Positions 17,624-26,230 of a DNA stretch of 64,000 bases are shown here, one piece after another (position 1 is the stretch's first letter; every line of letters starts with the position of its first letter). The notes below the pieces were generated by a model that was not told the DNA's origin, did not search any database, and saw only the letters and a program-made list of their open reading frames with translations. Origin of the DNA: Acinetobacter calcoaceticus DSM 30006 = CIP 81.8 (GTDB lineage: Bacteria; Pseudomonadota; Gammaproteobacteria; Pseudomonadales; Moraxellaceae); NCBI RefSeq assembly GCF_000368965.1, contig NZ_KB849780.1, forward strand, positions 992,145 through 1,056,144, given 5' to 3'. The position numbers and the translations under genes were made by a program.

Positions 17624-18391
17624 GTGACTATTCAAACTGAACAAGAATTCCTTGCCAGTTATGATCGCCGAGATTATGACGCACCTTTACTCACCGTCGA
17701 TATGGCTATTTTCTCGGTATTTAATGGTCAGTTACAGGTATTACTCATTAAGCGACCAAATTTTCCAGCCAAAGATCAATGGGCTTTACCGGGTGGTTTT
17801 GCCGATTTAACCCATGATCAAGACTTGATGGCAACGGCCTATCGTAAGCTGGTCGAAAAAACAGGGATTGCTTCACCTTACTTGGAACAAGTTGCCTCTG
17901 TCGGTAATGCCAAACGTGACCCGCGTGGTTGGGCTGTGACCATTTTGTATTTTGCTTTAATCGATTTTAATGCCTACCAACATCAGGCGTTGGCTGAATA
18001 CAGCGAATGGGTGCCTGTAGCAAGAGCACAAGATTTCGCTTTGGCGTTTGATCATAATGAATTGCTTAACTTGGCATTGGAGCGTTTAACTAATAAAACC
18101 CGCTATACCGCATTGCCAGCCAGTCTGATGCCCGAGTTGTTTACACTGACTGAGCTACAAACCATTTATGAAATTATTCTTGGGCAATCTTTAGATAAAA
18201 AAGCGTTTAGACGCCGTATGATAGAAGCTGGCGCAGTTGAAGAAACCAACCACAGTAAAATTGTGGGAAAACGACCAGCTCAGCTTTACCGCTATGCACT
18301 CGATTCTTTTGATTTTATATTTCCTCGTTCACTCGAATTACCAAGAAATAAAGAGGGTGAAGATAAGCAAAACAATGAGCTTTCTGACTAG
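17624..18391 (+). CDS. nrtR: NrtR-type regulator of NAD metabolism (Nudix-like plus winged helix)
   Basis: A 255-residue protein starting with GTG. The N-terminal two thirds are a Nudix fold (WALPGGFADL onward), but the Nudix box reads RKLVEKTG where an active hydrolase has REUxEExG. Loss of the paired acidic residues fits a ligand-sensing rather than hydrolytic domain. The C-terminal part (LTELQTIYEIILG, then KKAFRRRM) is the NrtR winged helix. NrtR repressors sense ADP-ribose or related NAD products. The location after nadV supports the call. The palindrome at 15111 is a candidate target. Confidence 0.88.
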   Translation: MTIQTEQEFLASYDRRDYDAPLLTVDMAIFSVFNGQLQVLLIKRPNFPAKDQWALPGGFADLTHDQDLMATAYRKLVEKTGIASPYLEQVASVGNAKRDPRGWAVTILYFALIDFNAYQHQALAEYSEWVPVARAQDFALAFDHNELLNLALERLTNKTRYTALPASLMPELFTLTELQTIYEIILGQSLDKKAFRRRMIEAGAVEETNHSKIVGKRPAQLYRYALDSFDFIFPRSLELPRNKEGEDKQNNELSD

Positions 18392-18463
18392 CGCATCTTG
18401 ATGCACTTTGATTTATAATGCCGCGCTTATGATTAATGTCATGTTTTGATCAGCACTTTGCCT

Positions 18464-19858
18464 ATGTCACACGCTTCTTCCTGCTTCCAACAAAACCAGT
18501 TTTTTGTGTTGGTGGAATATCTCACTTCACTGCATGAAATTTATCCTGTTAAACATGAGTTTGCAGGATATCCTGCTGCAATGACATTGGCAGATCGCGT
18601 ACATTCAGATCATGATATTGCGCCGCTTGAAGCGAGCAAAAGTTACCCTGACTCAATTGATAAAGTCTTACACTTTTCTGGTAAGGCCCGAGACATACAA
18701 GACTTTGAGCATTTTTTAGAGCAAGCTAAAGCAGCCAATATTCAAAACTTGTTATTGCTTACAGGCGATAAACTTAAAGAGCATCATAATGGGCGAGATG
18801 GGCAGCCTCGTAGTCGATACCTTGAGTCTGTAAATGCCGTAATGGCTGCCAAGCAACATGGCAGTTTTCGCATTGGGGTTGCTTTTAATTCATTTAAATA
18901 TGTCGAAGCTGAGCGTGATGCCCAGTATTTAAAACTGCATAAGAAGATTAAAGCAGGTGCTGACTTTATCATTACCCAATTGGGCTATGACATTGAAGCC
19001 TTAAAGCAAGCCAAATCATTTTTAACGAAGCATGCTTATTCACAGCAAATACTGGCTTGTGTGATGCCTCTGACTTTAGGTCGTGCCAATTTTATGGTGA
19101 AGCATAAAGTGGCAGGTATTGTGATTACTGCGCACATGCTAAAAGTCTTGGCAGATGAAAAACAGGCAGGGCATACAGACCGTGTTTATTTGCGCTGTGC
19201 TTTACAGATTTTGATATGTAAACACTTAGGGTTTGCAGGGATTCATTTATCTGCCTGCCATAAGCCTGAAGAGCAAATGCTGCTTGAAAGTTATATTGAG
19301 CAATACAGACATCTGAAGCTTGACGCCTTAGAAGAGATTTGGAATTCACTTTGGCAAGTCACTACAGGCAAAGAGTTTGCGCCTGAAATTGCTAGTTTTT
19401 CTCGCCAGCCATCATCTAAACAATTAATTAAATATCGCCAACTACATGTGATGCATGAGGCACTGTTTGAATCAAAAATTGCTAAAGGCGTTGGACGCTT
19501 TATTTTTAAAGCATCTTTTTGGGAAAATGCTTTAGTCGCCAAAGTATTACTTAAAACAGAAGTGCTGAGTAAACATAGCCTAGTGGGCTGCGAAAGCTGT
19601 GGTCAGTGTCGTTTGGGTGACACTTTATATATTTGCCCTGAAACGTGCCCAAAAGGTTTAGCCAACGGGCCTTGTGGTGGAACAACTTTAGACCGCTGTG
19701 AATTTGGTGACCGTGAGTGTATTCATTCAATCAAAGCAAGACTTGCAAAAGCGGTTGAACAAACTGAGGTATTAAAAGAGAAACTCATTCCAACCGTACC
19801 TCTTGAAGTACGTGGCACGAGTTCTTGGAAAAATTGGTATTTAGCGACTGAGGCTTAA
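18464..19858 (+). CDS. Methylenetetrahydrofolate reductase-like protein with Cys-rich C-terminus
   Basis: A 464-residue protein. The first part resembles the MTHFR flavin TIM barrel (HEFAGYPAAMTLADRV, LLLLTGDKLKEH and a methylene-THF-like GVAFN). The end is a cluster CESCGQCRLG, CPETCPKGLANGPCGG and CEFGDREC, the MTHFR C-terminal (MTHFR_C) module that may hold a metal or Fe-S site. The ATG at 18464 is preferred; an in-frame TTG at 18446 is weaker. It follows nrtR by 72 bases and may be in the same unit. A direct tie to NAD or folate metabolism is inference. Confidence 0.8.
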   Translation: MSHASSCFQQNQFFVLVEYLTSLHEIYPVKHEFAGYPAAMTLADRVHSDHDIAPLEASKSYPDSIDKVLHFSGKARDIQDFEHFLEQAKAANIQNLLLLTGDKLKEHHNGRDGQPRSRYLESVNAVMAAKQHGSFRIGVAFNSFKYVEAERDAQYLKLHKKIKAGADFIITQLGYDIEALKQAKSFLTKHAYSQQILACVMPLTLGRANFMVKHKVAGIVITAHMLKVLADEKQAGHTDRVYLRCALQILICKHLGFAGIHLSACHKPEEQMLLESYIEQYRHLKLDALEEIWNSLWQVTTGKEFAPEIASFSRQPSSKQLIKYRQLHVMHEALFESKIAKGVGRFIFKASFWENALVAKVLLKTEVLSKHSLVGCESCGQCRLGDTLYICPETCPKGLANGPCGGTTLDRCEFGDRECIHSIKARLAKAVEQTEVLKEKLIPTVPLEVRGTSSWKNWYLATEA

Positions 19859-20025
19859 GATTTGTATTACCCCTTGATTTGATTTTATTTCAAAATTAAT
19901 TGATATGCTAAAGCACGGCAATAATTTAAAAATAACAACTAGTTGTCTTAATTATGTCCAATCAAAGTGATCACCTAGGAGTATACTTAAAGCAAATCTT
20001 TTGCGTTAAAAGAAAGGCTGTCTCA

Positions 20026-20148
20026 ATGAAAAAGTTGGTTGCTGTACTTACTGTAATTGTTGTTTTAACTGGATGCGTTTACGACCCTGTTAATTACGAC
20101 AAAATACACGACCAAGAGTTCCAAGATCACCTCAGGCAAAACGGTTAG
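20026..20148 (+). CDS. Very small lipoprotein (40 residues)
   Basis: A complete 40-residue ORF with a textbook lipoprotein signal: MKKLVAVLTVIVVLTGC, Cys at residue 17, leaving a 24-residue mature peptide rich in Asp, His and Gln (DPVNYDKIHDQEFQDH). AGAAAGG lies before the ATG. An in-frame ATG at 19954 would place 24 unrelated residues ahead of the signal, so it is rejected. No family recognised; likely an entericidin-like or envelope peptide in size only. Confidence 0.65.
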   Translation: MKKLVAVLTVIVVLTGCVYDPVNYDKIHDQEFQDHLRQNG

Positions 20149-20325
20149 TAATAAAAAGCAATGCTACATCGAAATCTGCGAATGTAATTATCTCCAAGAG
20201 CAATTGTTTTTTGGTTGGATTACTAATAGCGTTTCACTATAAAGGTTCTGGTTTTGCTGTGTATCCTATTTTCTGGATGCATAACTCATTCGATCAATAA
20301 CAATTTAAGTGTAGGTATTTGCGTG

Positions 20326-20347
20326 AAAGCCCTCTAGGGAGGGCTTT
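20326..20347. terminator. GC-rich hairpin between convergent small genes
   Basis: Perfect nine-base arms 20326-20334 and 20339-20347 with a four-base loop. It sits between the small lipoprotein gene (rightward) and the end of the proline-rich micro-gene (leftward). T-runs are poor on both sides (a five-T run lies eight bases later on the plus strand). Confidence 0.55.
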
Positions 20348-20349
20348 GG

Positions 20350-20469
20350 CTACTTTTTGATTTGAGGATTTGGTGGAGCAGGTGGTCGTTGAGGGATAAT
20401 ATTTCCACCACGTATATTTGTTGTAGCTGGAGGCGGAGGTGGAGGTGGGATATTCGTTGATCTAGTCAT
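20350..20469 (-). CDS. Proline-rich micro-protein (39 residues)
   Basis: The minus strand encodes 39 residues beginning MTRSTN followed by I and a run of seven Pro, then a glycine-containing linker and a second Pro-rich end (RPPAPPNPQIKK). It starts eight bases after the stop of the membrane-protein gene at 20478-21032 and has AGAG upstream of the ATG, so it is probably the second gene of a two-gene unit. No signal peptide or membrane helix. Low-complexity ORFs can be spurious, but the tight spacing, the clean ATG and the terminator-like hairpin just after the stop support a real gene. Confidence 0.55.
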   Translation of the reverse strand: MTRSTNIPPPPPPPATTNIRGGNIIPQRPPAPPNPQIKK

Positions 20470-20477
20470 ATCATTCT

Positions 20478-21032
20478 CTAAATTTTAACTATTAGATAGA
20501 TACAACCCAATATACCTGTAAGAATTAATAGTGCATAGGTACACGACATAATTTTTAATAACCAACGCTGTCTATAAATATTATTATCGCGAATAACAGT
20601 AGAACATTGAGAATACTGCTCTACAAGATAAAGTGTGTATTGATCATTTACATATTCTTGTTTTTCAGTTTCAAAATTTGGATCTTGAATTGTGCTTTGA
20701 CTATGTTGTATATAATGATTCTCTAGTACATTTCTATAGTTTTCCATATCACTTGAGGTATTTGTCCAACTATCTAACTTGATGTGTGAGAGGCAGTAAA
20801 ATCCATACAAAGTAAAAATCAATAACACTATCATTACTTCCCATAAAAAAACAAAGAACGTAAGGAGCATTTCAGAATTAAGAATTAGAGTGTCAAACAT
20901 TGTGATATTTGCGGTAATACATCCAGTTATCAAAACTGCATAAATTGCCATTCGGGCATATAATTTTTCTTTAAAATCTATTTGAAAATAATATTCAGCT
21001 TTATAGATTTCCAATCTTTTTTCTAAATTCAT
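20478..21032 (-). CDS. Three-helix membrane protein of unknown function
   Basis: A 184-residue protein. Residues 1-25 are charged and helical (EKRLEIYKAEYYFQIDFKEK), two transmembrane helices follow at about 28-48 and 58-80, then a soluble region of about 75 residues rich in Gln, Asn and Tyr, and a third helix at about 160-182. The layout (short cytosolic helix, paired helices, central domain, last helix) recalls small effector-type membrane proteins such as SLATT-like ones, but I cannot show homology. It is divergent from the HEPN-like gene at 21183 and precedes the proline-rich micro-gene. Confidence 0.7.
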   Translation of the reverse strand: MNLEKRLEIYKAEYYFQIDFKEKLYARMAIYAVLITGCITANITMFDTLILNSEMLLTFFVFLWEVMIVLLIFTLYGFYCLSHIKLDSWTNTSSDMENYRNVLENHYIQHSQSTIQDPNFETEKQEYVNDQYTLYLVEQYSQCSTVIRDNNIYRQRWLLKIMSCTYALLILTGILGCIYLIVKI

Positions 21033-21182
21033 TTTGAAAGACTAAGCTATTGATATTTATTTTATTCTAATGAAGTTTTAGTAAGAAATCATGAAATCGA
21101 TTAAATTGTTTAAATTTCTTTTCTAAATAGCTAAATAATTATTGTTAATATCAATAATTAAAAATTAAAATTTGGAGGGGAT

Positions 21183-22139
21183 ATGACAATTCTTCAAAAT
21201 GCAATTGATTCAATAGCACTTGGTATTGAAGATTATGAAGAAGCTGTTCATGATTCTAGACGTTTGATTTCATGTACACGCAATATATTTGCAGGAATAC
21301 TTTTACTTTTTAAACATAAGCTTAGTGAATTAAGCCCAGAAAATTCTGATGAAGTACTGATTAAGCAAAAGGTTATACCCAGCCAGAGAACTGGTGAAAT
21401 TAGTTGGGTTGGAGAAGGTAATAAAACAGTAGATGTTCAGGGTATAGAAGATCGTTTTAAAGGACTTGGTATAAAAGTAGATTGGACACGATTAAAGAAA
21501 ATTCAGAAATATAGAAATGATATTGAACACTACTATACAACTAATTCATCATCTGCTGTACAACAGATGATTTCTGATTCTTTTTTAGTTATTGTGAACT
21601 TTATTTCAGAATATCTAAATGGAGATCCAAGAGATTTACTGGGTGAAGAAATTTTTAATGTGATGAAAGAAATTGATGAAGTTTATGAACAAGACAAGAA
21701 GCTATGTGTAGCTAAATTCCAAACACTCAAATATTTTCATCCTACTATTCCCACTGTATTAACTGATACAAGTTGTTTTGAATGTGGATCTGGTTTTCTA
21801 AATCCTTTAAAAGATAATACTTATGCAGAAGAAACACGTTATCAATGTAGATCTTGTAATGCTGAATTTGACTATGAAAAATTAGTAAATGTTGCATTTG
21901 AAAATGAGTTTAGTTTATCTACTAGAGATATCATGAATGGTGAAGAAGATATTAGCTGCAATTGCCCTGAATGCGGAGGGTATTTTCTATATCAAGAGGG
22001 AGTTTGTGTGGCATGTGGTTACGAAAATAATTTAATTTGTGAGCTGTGCGATGATAAAATTCATCCCTCAGAGGTTGAAGTATTTGAAGGCCGTTGTTCA
22101 TATTGTAATTATAAGTGGGAAAAAATAATGGCTGAGTAA
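21183..22139 (+). CDS. HEPN-like domain protein with multiple zinc ribbons
   Basis: A 318-residue protein not assigned to a named family. The first 150 residues are mostly helical and contain RNDIEH at 111-116, an R-x4-H motif as found in the active site of HEPN ribonucleases. The second half carries CxxC pairs at about 198/201, 222/225, 261/264, 275/278, 286/289 and 305/308, which would form three zinc-ribbon-like knuckles. GGAGGGG lies just before the ATG, a very strong ribosome site. A nuclease or nucleic-acid-binding role is suggested, not shown. No toxin-antitoxin partner is obvious, though the divergent membrane protein is close. Confidence 0.65.
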   Translation: MTILQNAIDSIALGIEDYEEAVHDSRRLISCTRNIFAGILLLFKHKLSELSPENSDEVLIKQKVIPSQRTGEISWVGEGNKTVDVQGIEDRFKGLGIKVDWTRLKKIQKYRNDIEHYYTTNSSSAVQQMISDSFLVIVNFISEYLNGDPRDLLGEEIFNVMKEIDEVYEQDKKLCVAKFQTLKYFHPTIPTVLTDTSCFECGSGFLNPLKDNTYAEETRYQCRSCNAEFDYEKLVNVAFENEFSLSTRDIMNGEEDISCNCPECGGYFLYQEGVCVACGYENNLICELCDDKIHPSEVEVFEGRCSYCNYKWEKIMAE

Positions 22140-22183
22140 AATAAAGAGGCACTTTTTTGTTGTTTGCGTTAAATAGGTAGACG

Positions 22184-22903
22184 ATGACCGCACTTTTAGA
22201 AAAGGATTTCAGCCCATCTGAGTTTACATTGTTTTCTGAAATATTATGGAAACTTGGCTCAGGAAAAGGGCAATATAATTTACGTGAAAATATCATTGCA
22301 GATATTGCTACCTTATTACGGGCTGATTTTGCCGCATCGTATATTTGGGACTCAACGCATAACTTATCGAAAGAAGGTGTGATATGGAAAATCGACCCAA
22401 AAGCGATGGAAGACTATGAGTGTATTTGGCAATTTGATGACCCTATTACTGCACAGCTTCATAAACTCCAGAAACCGACATTTGTAAACGAAGTCATGCC
22501 TCTCGTAGACCTTAAAAAAACCAGTTATTACAATGAGTTTTTAAAAACCTATGGTTTGTATCACGGCATAAATATTTATTTTGTCCGAAATGGTATGGAT
22601 ATTGGCGATTTACGTATTTGGCGTGCAAAAGACGCTGACATGTTTGGGGAGCGTGAAAAAAGAATATTAAGCCTACTTGAACCTTATTTTACTCAAGCCT
22701 TACCCACTGATTTATCAACACAATATGGTCTGACTCCACGTGAACAAGAAGTGGTTCATTTGGTCTCTAAAGGTTTGAGTGATAAAGAGGTGGCAAGTTT
22801 ACTTGGTATTGGTTTTACCACTTTAAGAACCCATCTGAATAATTCTATGAGAAAAATAGGCTGCAATAATCGCACTGAAATGGCTTTGCTCATTCAACAT
22901 TAA
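22184..22903 (+). CDS. LuxR family transcriptional regulator
   Basis: A 239-residue regulator. The C-terminal HTH is unmistakable: LTPREQEVVHLVSKGLSDKEVA and then LRTHLNNSMRKIGCNNRTEM (about residues 178-235). The first 170 residues look like a sensory domain of the GAF/autoinducer-like type with no receiver phosphorylation site. The amidase gene begins 91 bases downstream on the same strand and is a plausible target. A short hairpin (22913-22930) lies between them. Ligand unknown. Confidence 0.88.
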   Translation: MTALLEKDFSPSEFTLFSEILWKLGSGKGQYNLRENIIADIATLLRADFAASYIWDSTHNLSKEGVIWKIDPKAMEDYECIWQFDDPITAQLHKLQKPTFVNEVMPLVDLKKTSYYNEFLKTYGLYHGINIYFVRNGMDIGDLRIWRAKDADMFGEREKRILSLLEPYFTQALPTDLSTQYGLTPREQEVVHLVSKGLSDKEVASLLGIGFTTLRTHLNNSMRKIGCNNRTEMALLIQH

Positions 22904-22994
22904 AGCAAAACAATCCTCAATTTTGAGGATACGAATGAATGAGCAATTTGTACTAAGTTCTTAAAATCGCAACTTAAATGGATTTTAAGTCATC

Positions 22995-24455
22995 ATGTCA
23001 AATGCAGTTGAAAAAAATAATTGGATTGAATCACAAGGTTTAGTAAATGCTTCAGTTGATGTCATCACTAAATTGATTCATGAAAGAAAAATATCTTGCG
23101 AAGAGCTCGTCCATCATTACTTCGCCACTATTGAAAAACAGCAATCTTTAAATGCATTTATTAGTACAGATAAAGCTTCAGCAATTCAACAAGCTCAATA
23201 TTGGGATAAATATCTACTTAGCGGAAAACCATGTCCAGCTTTGATGGGCATTTTAATTGCGGTTAAAGACAATATTCATGTTGAAGGTTTCCCTAACAGT
23301 GCAGGCACACCAGCTTTAGCCTACTTTAAGCCTCAAAGCTCTGCACCGATTATTCAAAAGCTCATTGATCACGGCGCGATCATTGTTGGTAAAACCAATA
23401 TGCACGAATTGGCCTTTGGGGTAACAGGTTATAATACTGCTATGCATATAGAGGGTGTTGTAGGTACACGAAATGCCGTAAACCCATTACATATTGCTGG
23501 CGGGTCTTCTTCAGGTAGTGCTGTGGCTGTTGCCGCGGGAATGGTTCCGATTGCAATTGGTACAGATACTGGTGCTTCTATTCGATTGCCAAGCGCTCTA
23601 AATGGTTGTGTCGGCTTTCGTCCAACGGTAGGAAGATATTCACAAGACAGTATTACCCCAATTTCACATACACGGGATACTGCCGGCCCTATGGCACATA
23701 CAGTATCTGACATTATCTTAATTGATCAGCTCATTACTCAAGAGCCAAGAAAAAAACCATTACTACCTCATCAAATTAGGCTCGGTATCAATCCATATTT
23801 TTGGAATCATTTAGATGAAGACGTTCATCAACAAGCTCATATTGCACTTGAGCTTTTAAAAGATGCGGGAGTCGAAATTGTTACTGTCGATATGCCGAAT
23901 TTAAAACAACTTAATCACGCTATTTCATTTCCCGTGGTCATCTATGAGGGTAAATATGACCTTATTCAATATTTAAAACATCATCATATAGACCTGACCT
24001 TAGAGTCGGTGATCAATCAGATCTCAAGCCCAGATGTACAGGCACTTTTTAAACAGAATATCCTTCCCCAATTAATTCAAGATCAGACTGGTCAACTTGT
24101 TCCTGTTTTACCTTTGTATAAAAAAGCCATCAGTGAAGCTCGTCCACAATTGCTGGAGCTCTATCAAAACACATTTAAAGCGCATAATTTACATGCTTTA
24201 TTGTTCCCAACATCAGCCATCGTTGCACCGCTAGTAAACGAGCAAGTCAGTTCAATTGAAAATTTCCAAACACTGATTCGAAATACAGACCCCGGCAGTA
24301 ATATCGGATTACCTGGACTGAGTTTACCCATTGGAAAGGGGGCGAAATCGCAACTACCAATTGGGTTGGAGATCGATGGCTTACCTCATCAGGATAGTGA
24401 AATACTTGCGATTGGCGTGACTTTAGAAGAAATTTTTAGGGTTTTAAATAAGTAA
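22995..24455 (+). CDS. Amidase family protein (amidase signature enzyme)
   Basis: A 486-residue amidase-signature enzyme. It has the catalytic Lys in AVKDNIH, the glycine/serine loop GGSSSGSA and the nucleophile region GTDTGASIRLPS, giving the Ser-cisSer-Lys triad. Relatives hydrolyse amides such as indole-acetamide, mandelamide or nicotinamide-type substrates, so the exact amide cannot be named. Length is normal. It follows the LuxR gene, ends with a strong terminator and appears to be a single-gene unit under that regulator. Confidence 0.88.
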   Translation: MSNAVEKNNWIESQGLVNASVDVITKLIHERKISCEELVHHYFATIEKQQSLNAFISTDKASAIQQAQYWDKYLLSGKPCPALMGILIAVKDNIHVEGFPNSAGTPALAYFKPQSSAPIIQKLIDHGAIIVGKTNMHELAFGVTGYNTAMHIEGVVGTRNAVNPLHIAGGSSSGSAVAVAAGMVPIAIGTDTGASIRLPSALNGCVGFRPTVGRYSQDSITPISHTRDTAGPMAHTVSDIILIDQLITQEPRKKPLLPHQIRLGINPYFWNHLDEDVHQQAHIALELLKDAGVEIVTVDMPNLKQLNHAISFPVVIYEGKYDLIQYLKHHHIDLTLESVINQISSPDVQALFKQNILPQLIQDQTGQLVPVLPLYKKAISEARPQLLELYQNTFKAHNLHALLFPTSAIVAPLVNEQVSSIENFQTLIRNTDPGSNIGLPGLSLPIGKGAKSQLPIGLEIDGLPHQDSEILAIGVTLEEIFRVLNK

Positions 24456-24487
24456 AAAATAAACTGATAATTCTCTATTTTTTAAAT

Positions 24488-24515
24488 AAAAAAGAGTTAA
24501 AAGTAACTCTTTTTT
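24488..24515 (+). terminator. Rho-independent terminator after the amidase gene
   Basis: Twelve-base arms 24488-24499 and 24504-24515 with a four-base loop; the right arm ends in six T. Because the left arm is A-rich it may work in both directions. Confidence 0.85.
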
Positions 24516-25137
24516 AAGATTAATTTTATTTGTTAATAATGCTTAGTTTCTTGAAAGGATGTTGGCTTAGAATTTCTCTGCTATTCCACTTAATATAGTT
24601 AATCATAAATTTATTAAAATACATCTTTAATAAGTTTTGTTTAACTATTTTGATAAATAAGAACATTTATATTTTATGTTTATATAAATATTATAAAACT
24701 TATCGATAACCCTTTTTAAAATTACACATTACCTTAATTAATTCTACATAAGTACTACAAATTGAAGGCTGATTTTTAATATTAGTACGATGAATTTTCC
24801 TGTCAATTAATCACTTTAATAAGAAAAATAACTACATTAAGTTATTGATTAAAATTAATAATTTAAATTTTTAGATAATGGGTTGTAAATGGAAATTTCA
24901 AAAAATATAAAATTACATAATTTTTAAACATATTTTTTATAGCATGCAATCTATTGGCGCAAATAGAAAAAATATATGTCAAAACGGTCAATGATATTTA
25001 ATCGATTTAAGAATCATAATTTGCACCAAATTTTACGCTTTCACGATTCATTGAATAAACCAAGTGAAAAATTACGTAAAAAAGACGCTAATAGTTTATT
25101 GGTGTAAATAAAAAATCAAATATTACAAATAAACGGA
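24516..25137. promoter_or_regulatory. Long AT-rich upstream region of the efflux/GH3 operon with three copies of TTGGYGYAAA
   Basis: About 620 bases with no gene. Three ten-base elements of the form TTGGYGYAAA occur at 24954-24963 (+), 25020-25029 (-) and 25099-25108 (+), the last only 30 bases before the emrA-like start. Repeated, alternately oriented half-sites suggest binding of a dimeric regulator. No regulator gene is adjacent. The rest is AT-rich and I see nothing else in it. Confidence 0.4.
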
Positions 25138-26205
25138 ATGAATATGGATAACGTAGCTCAGCTAGAAACTGATACTAATTTCCAAAGTCGAAAAAAGATA
25201 ACTTGGGGTGTTTTTAGTGTCCTGCTGTTATTTTTAGTCGCGGGCATTATATATTATTTTTTTGTATACCGATTTTATCAATCTACTGATAATGCTTATG
25301 TGCAAGCTGATGTCACTTGGGTAATGCCAAAGATTTCAGGCGAAGTGATGGAGTTATTAATTAACGATAATCAGTTTGTAAAGAAAGGGGAAACTTTAGC
25401 TGTATTAGATCACCGCGATTATCAAGCCCGTTATGATCAGGCTAGCTCTGCTGTGAGCTTAAAAGAAGCAGCGCTAGGCGTACAACAACAAAATGAAAAG
25501 TCTGCCAAGTCTTCCATTACTGAAGCAAATAGTGGCGTTGTTGCGGCACAAGCAGACTTATCTCGCTTAAGAAAAGATTTTGAACGTTATCAAGATTTAT
25601 TAAAAGATGGGGTAATTACCCGCCAAAATTTTGAAGGGGTTCAATCTCAGTACTTAACGGCTCAAGCACAATTAAGCAAGGCTCAAGCCGCCGTAAATGC
25701 AGCAGAAGCTCAGTTGGGTAGTTTACAGGCCAGTAGAGCGCAACTTTTGGCAGATATTCAAAGTGCCAATGCAAACTTAAATCTTTATCAAATTGATTTG
25801 GCTTCATCAAAAGTGGTGAGTCCAGTCGCAGGGAAAATAGGAAGCCTTGCGATCCAGAAAGGTTCGCGTGTTTCTCCGCAAACCCGCTTAATGGCGATTA
25901 TTCCTGAAAATAGTTTGTATGTACAAGCGAACTTCAAAGAAACTCAAATTGAAAAAATGCATATTGGTCAGAAAGTTAAATTAAAACTTGATGCTTACCC
26001 AAGCCTGACTTACAGCGGAACAATTGAAAGCTTTTCTCCAGCCTCTGGTGCAACTTTCTCACTCATGCCACCAGACAATGCCACAGGCAACTTTAACAAG
26101 GTTGTGCAACGTATTCCTGTACGTATTGCCATAGATTCAAGTCCGCATATTGATCTTATAAAACCTGGAATGTCGGTTAGCGCTACGGTTGACCTAAGAA
26201 CGTAA
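25138..26205 (+). CDS. HlyD/EmrA-type membrane fusion protein
   Basis: A 355-residue periplasmic adaptor. One transmembrane helix at about residues 22-46 is followed by the EmrA landmark STDNAYVQADV. A lipoyl half, a long Ala/Gln-rich coiled-coil hairpin (about 85-215) and the second lipoyl/beta-barrel part (VVSPVAGKIG, ANFKETQIEKMHIG) complete the fold. It bridges an EmrB-type MFS pump and a TolC-type channel; both are encoded downstream. Start ATG at 25138 (another ATG six bases on). The 25-base gap to the next gene indicates an operon. Confidence 0.92.
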   Translation: MNMDNVAQLETDTNFQSRKKITWGVFSVLLLFLVAGIIYYFFVYRFYQSTDNAYVQADVTWVMPKISGEVMELLINDNQFVKKGETLAVLDHRDYQARYDQASSAVSLKEAALGVQQQNEKSAKSSITEANSGVVAAQADLSRLRKDFERYQDLLKDGVITRQNFEGVQSQYLTAQAQLSKAQAAVNAAEAQLGSLQASRAQLLADIQSANANLNLYQIDLASSKVVSPVAGKIGSLAIQKGSRVSPQTRLMAIIPENSLYVQANFKETQIEKMHIGQKVKLKLDAYPSLTYSGTIESFSPASGATFSLMPPDNATGNFNKVVQRIPVRIAIDSSPHIDLIKPGMSVSATVDLRT

Positions 26206-26230
26206 TAATAAAATTTTTAGGTAATAAGAA

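Noticed and set aside
22913..22930. Short palindrome between the LuxR and amidase genes as a terminator
   Set aside because: Eight-base arms but almost no loop and no U-tract; could be an operator, but evidence is thin.
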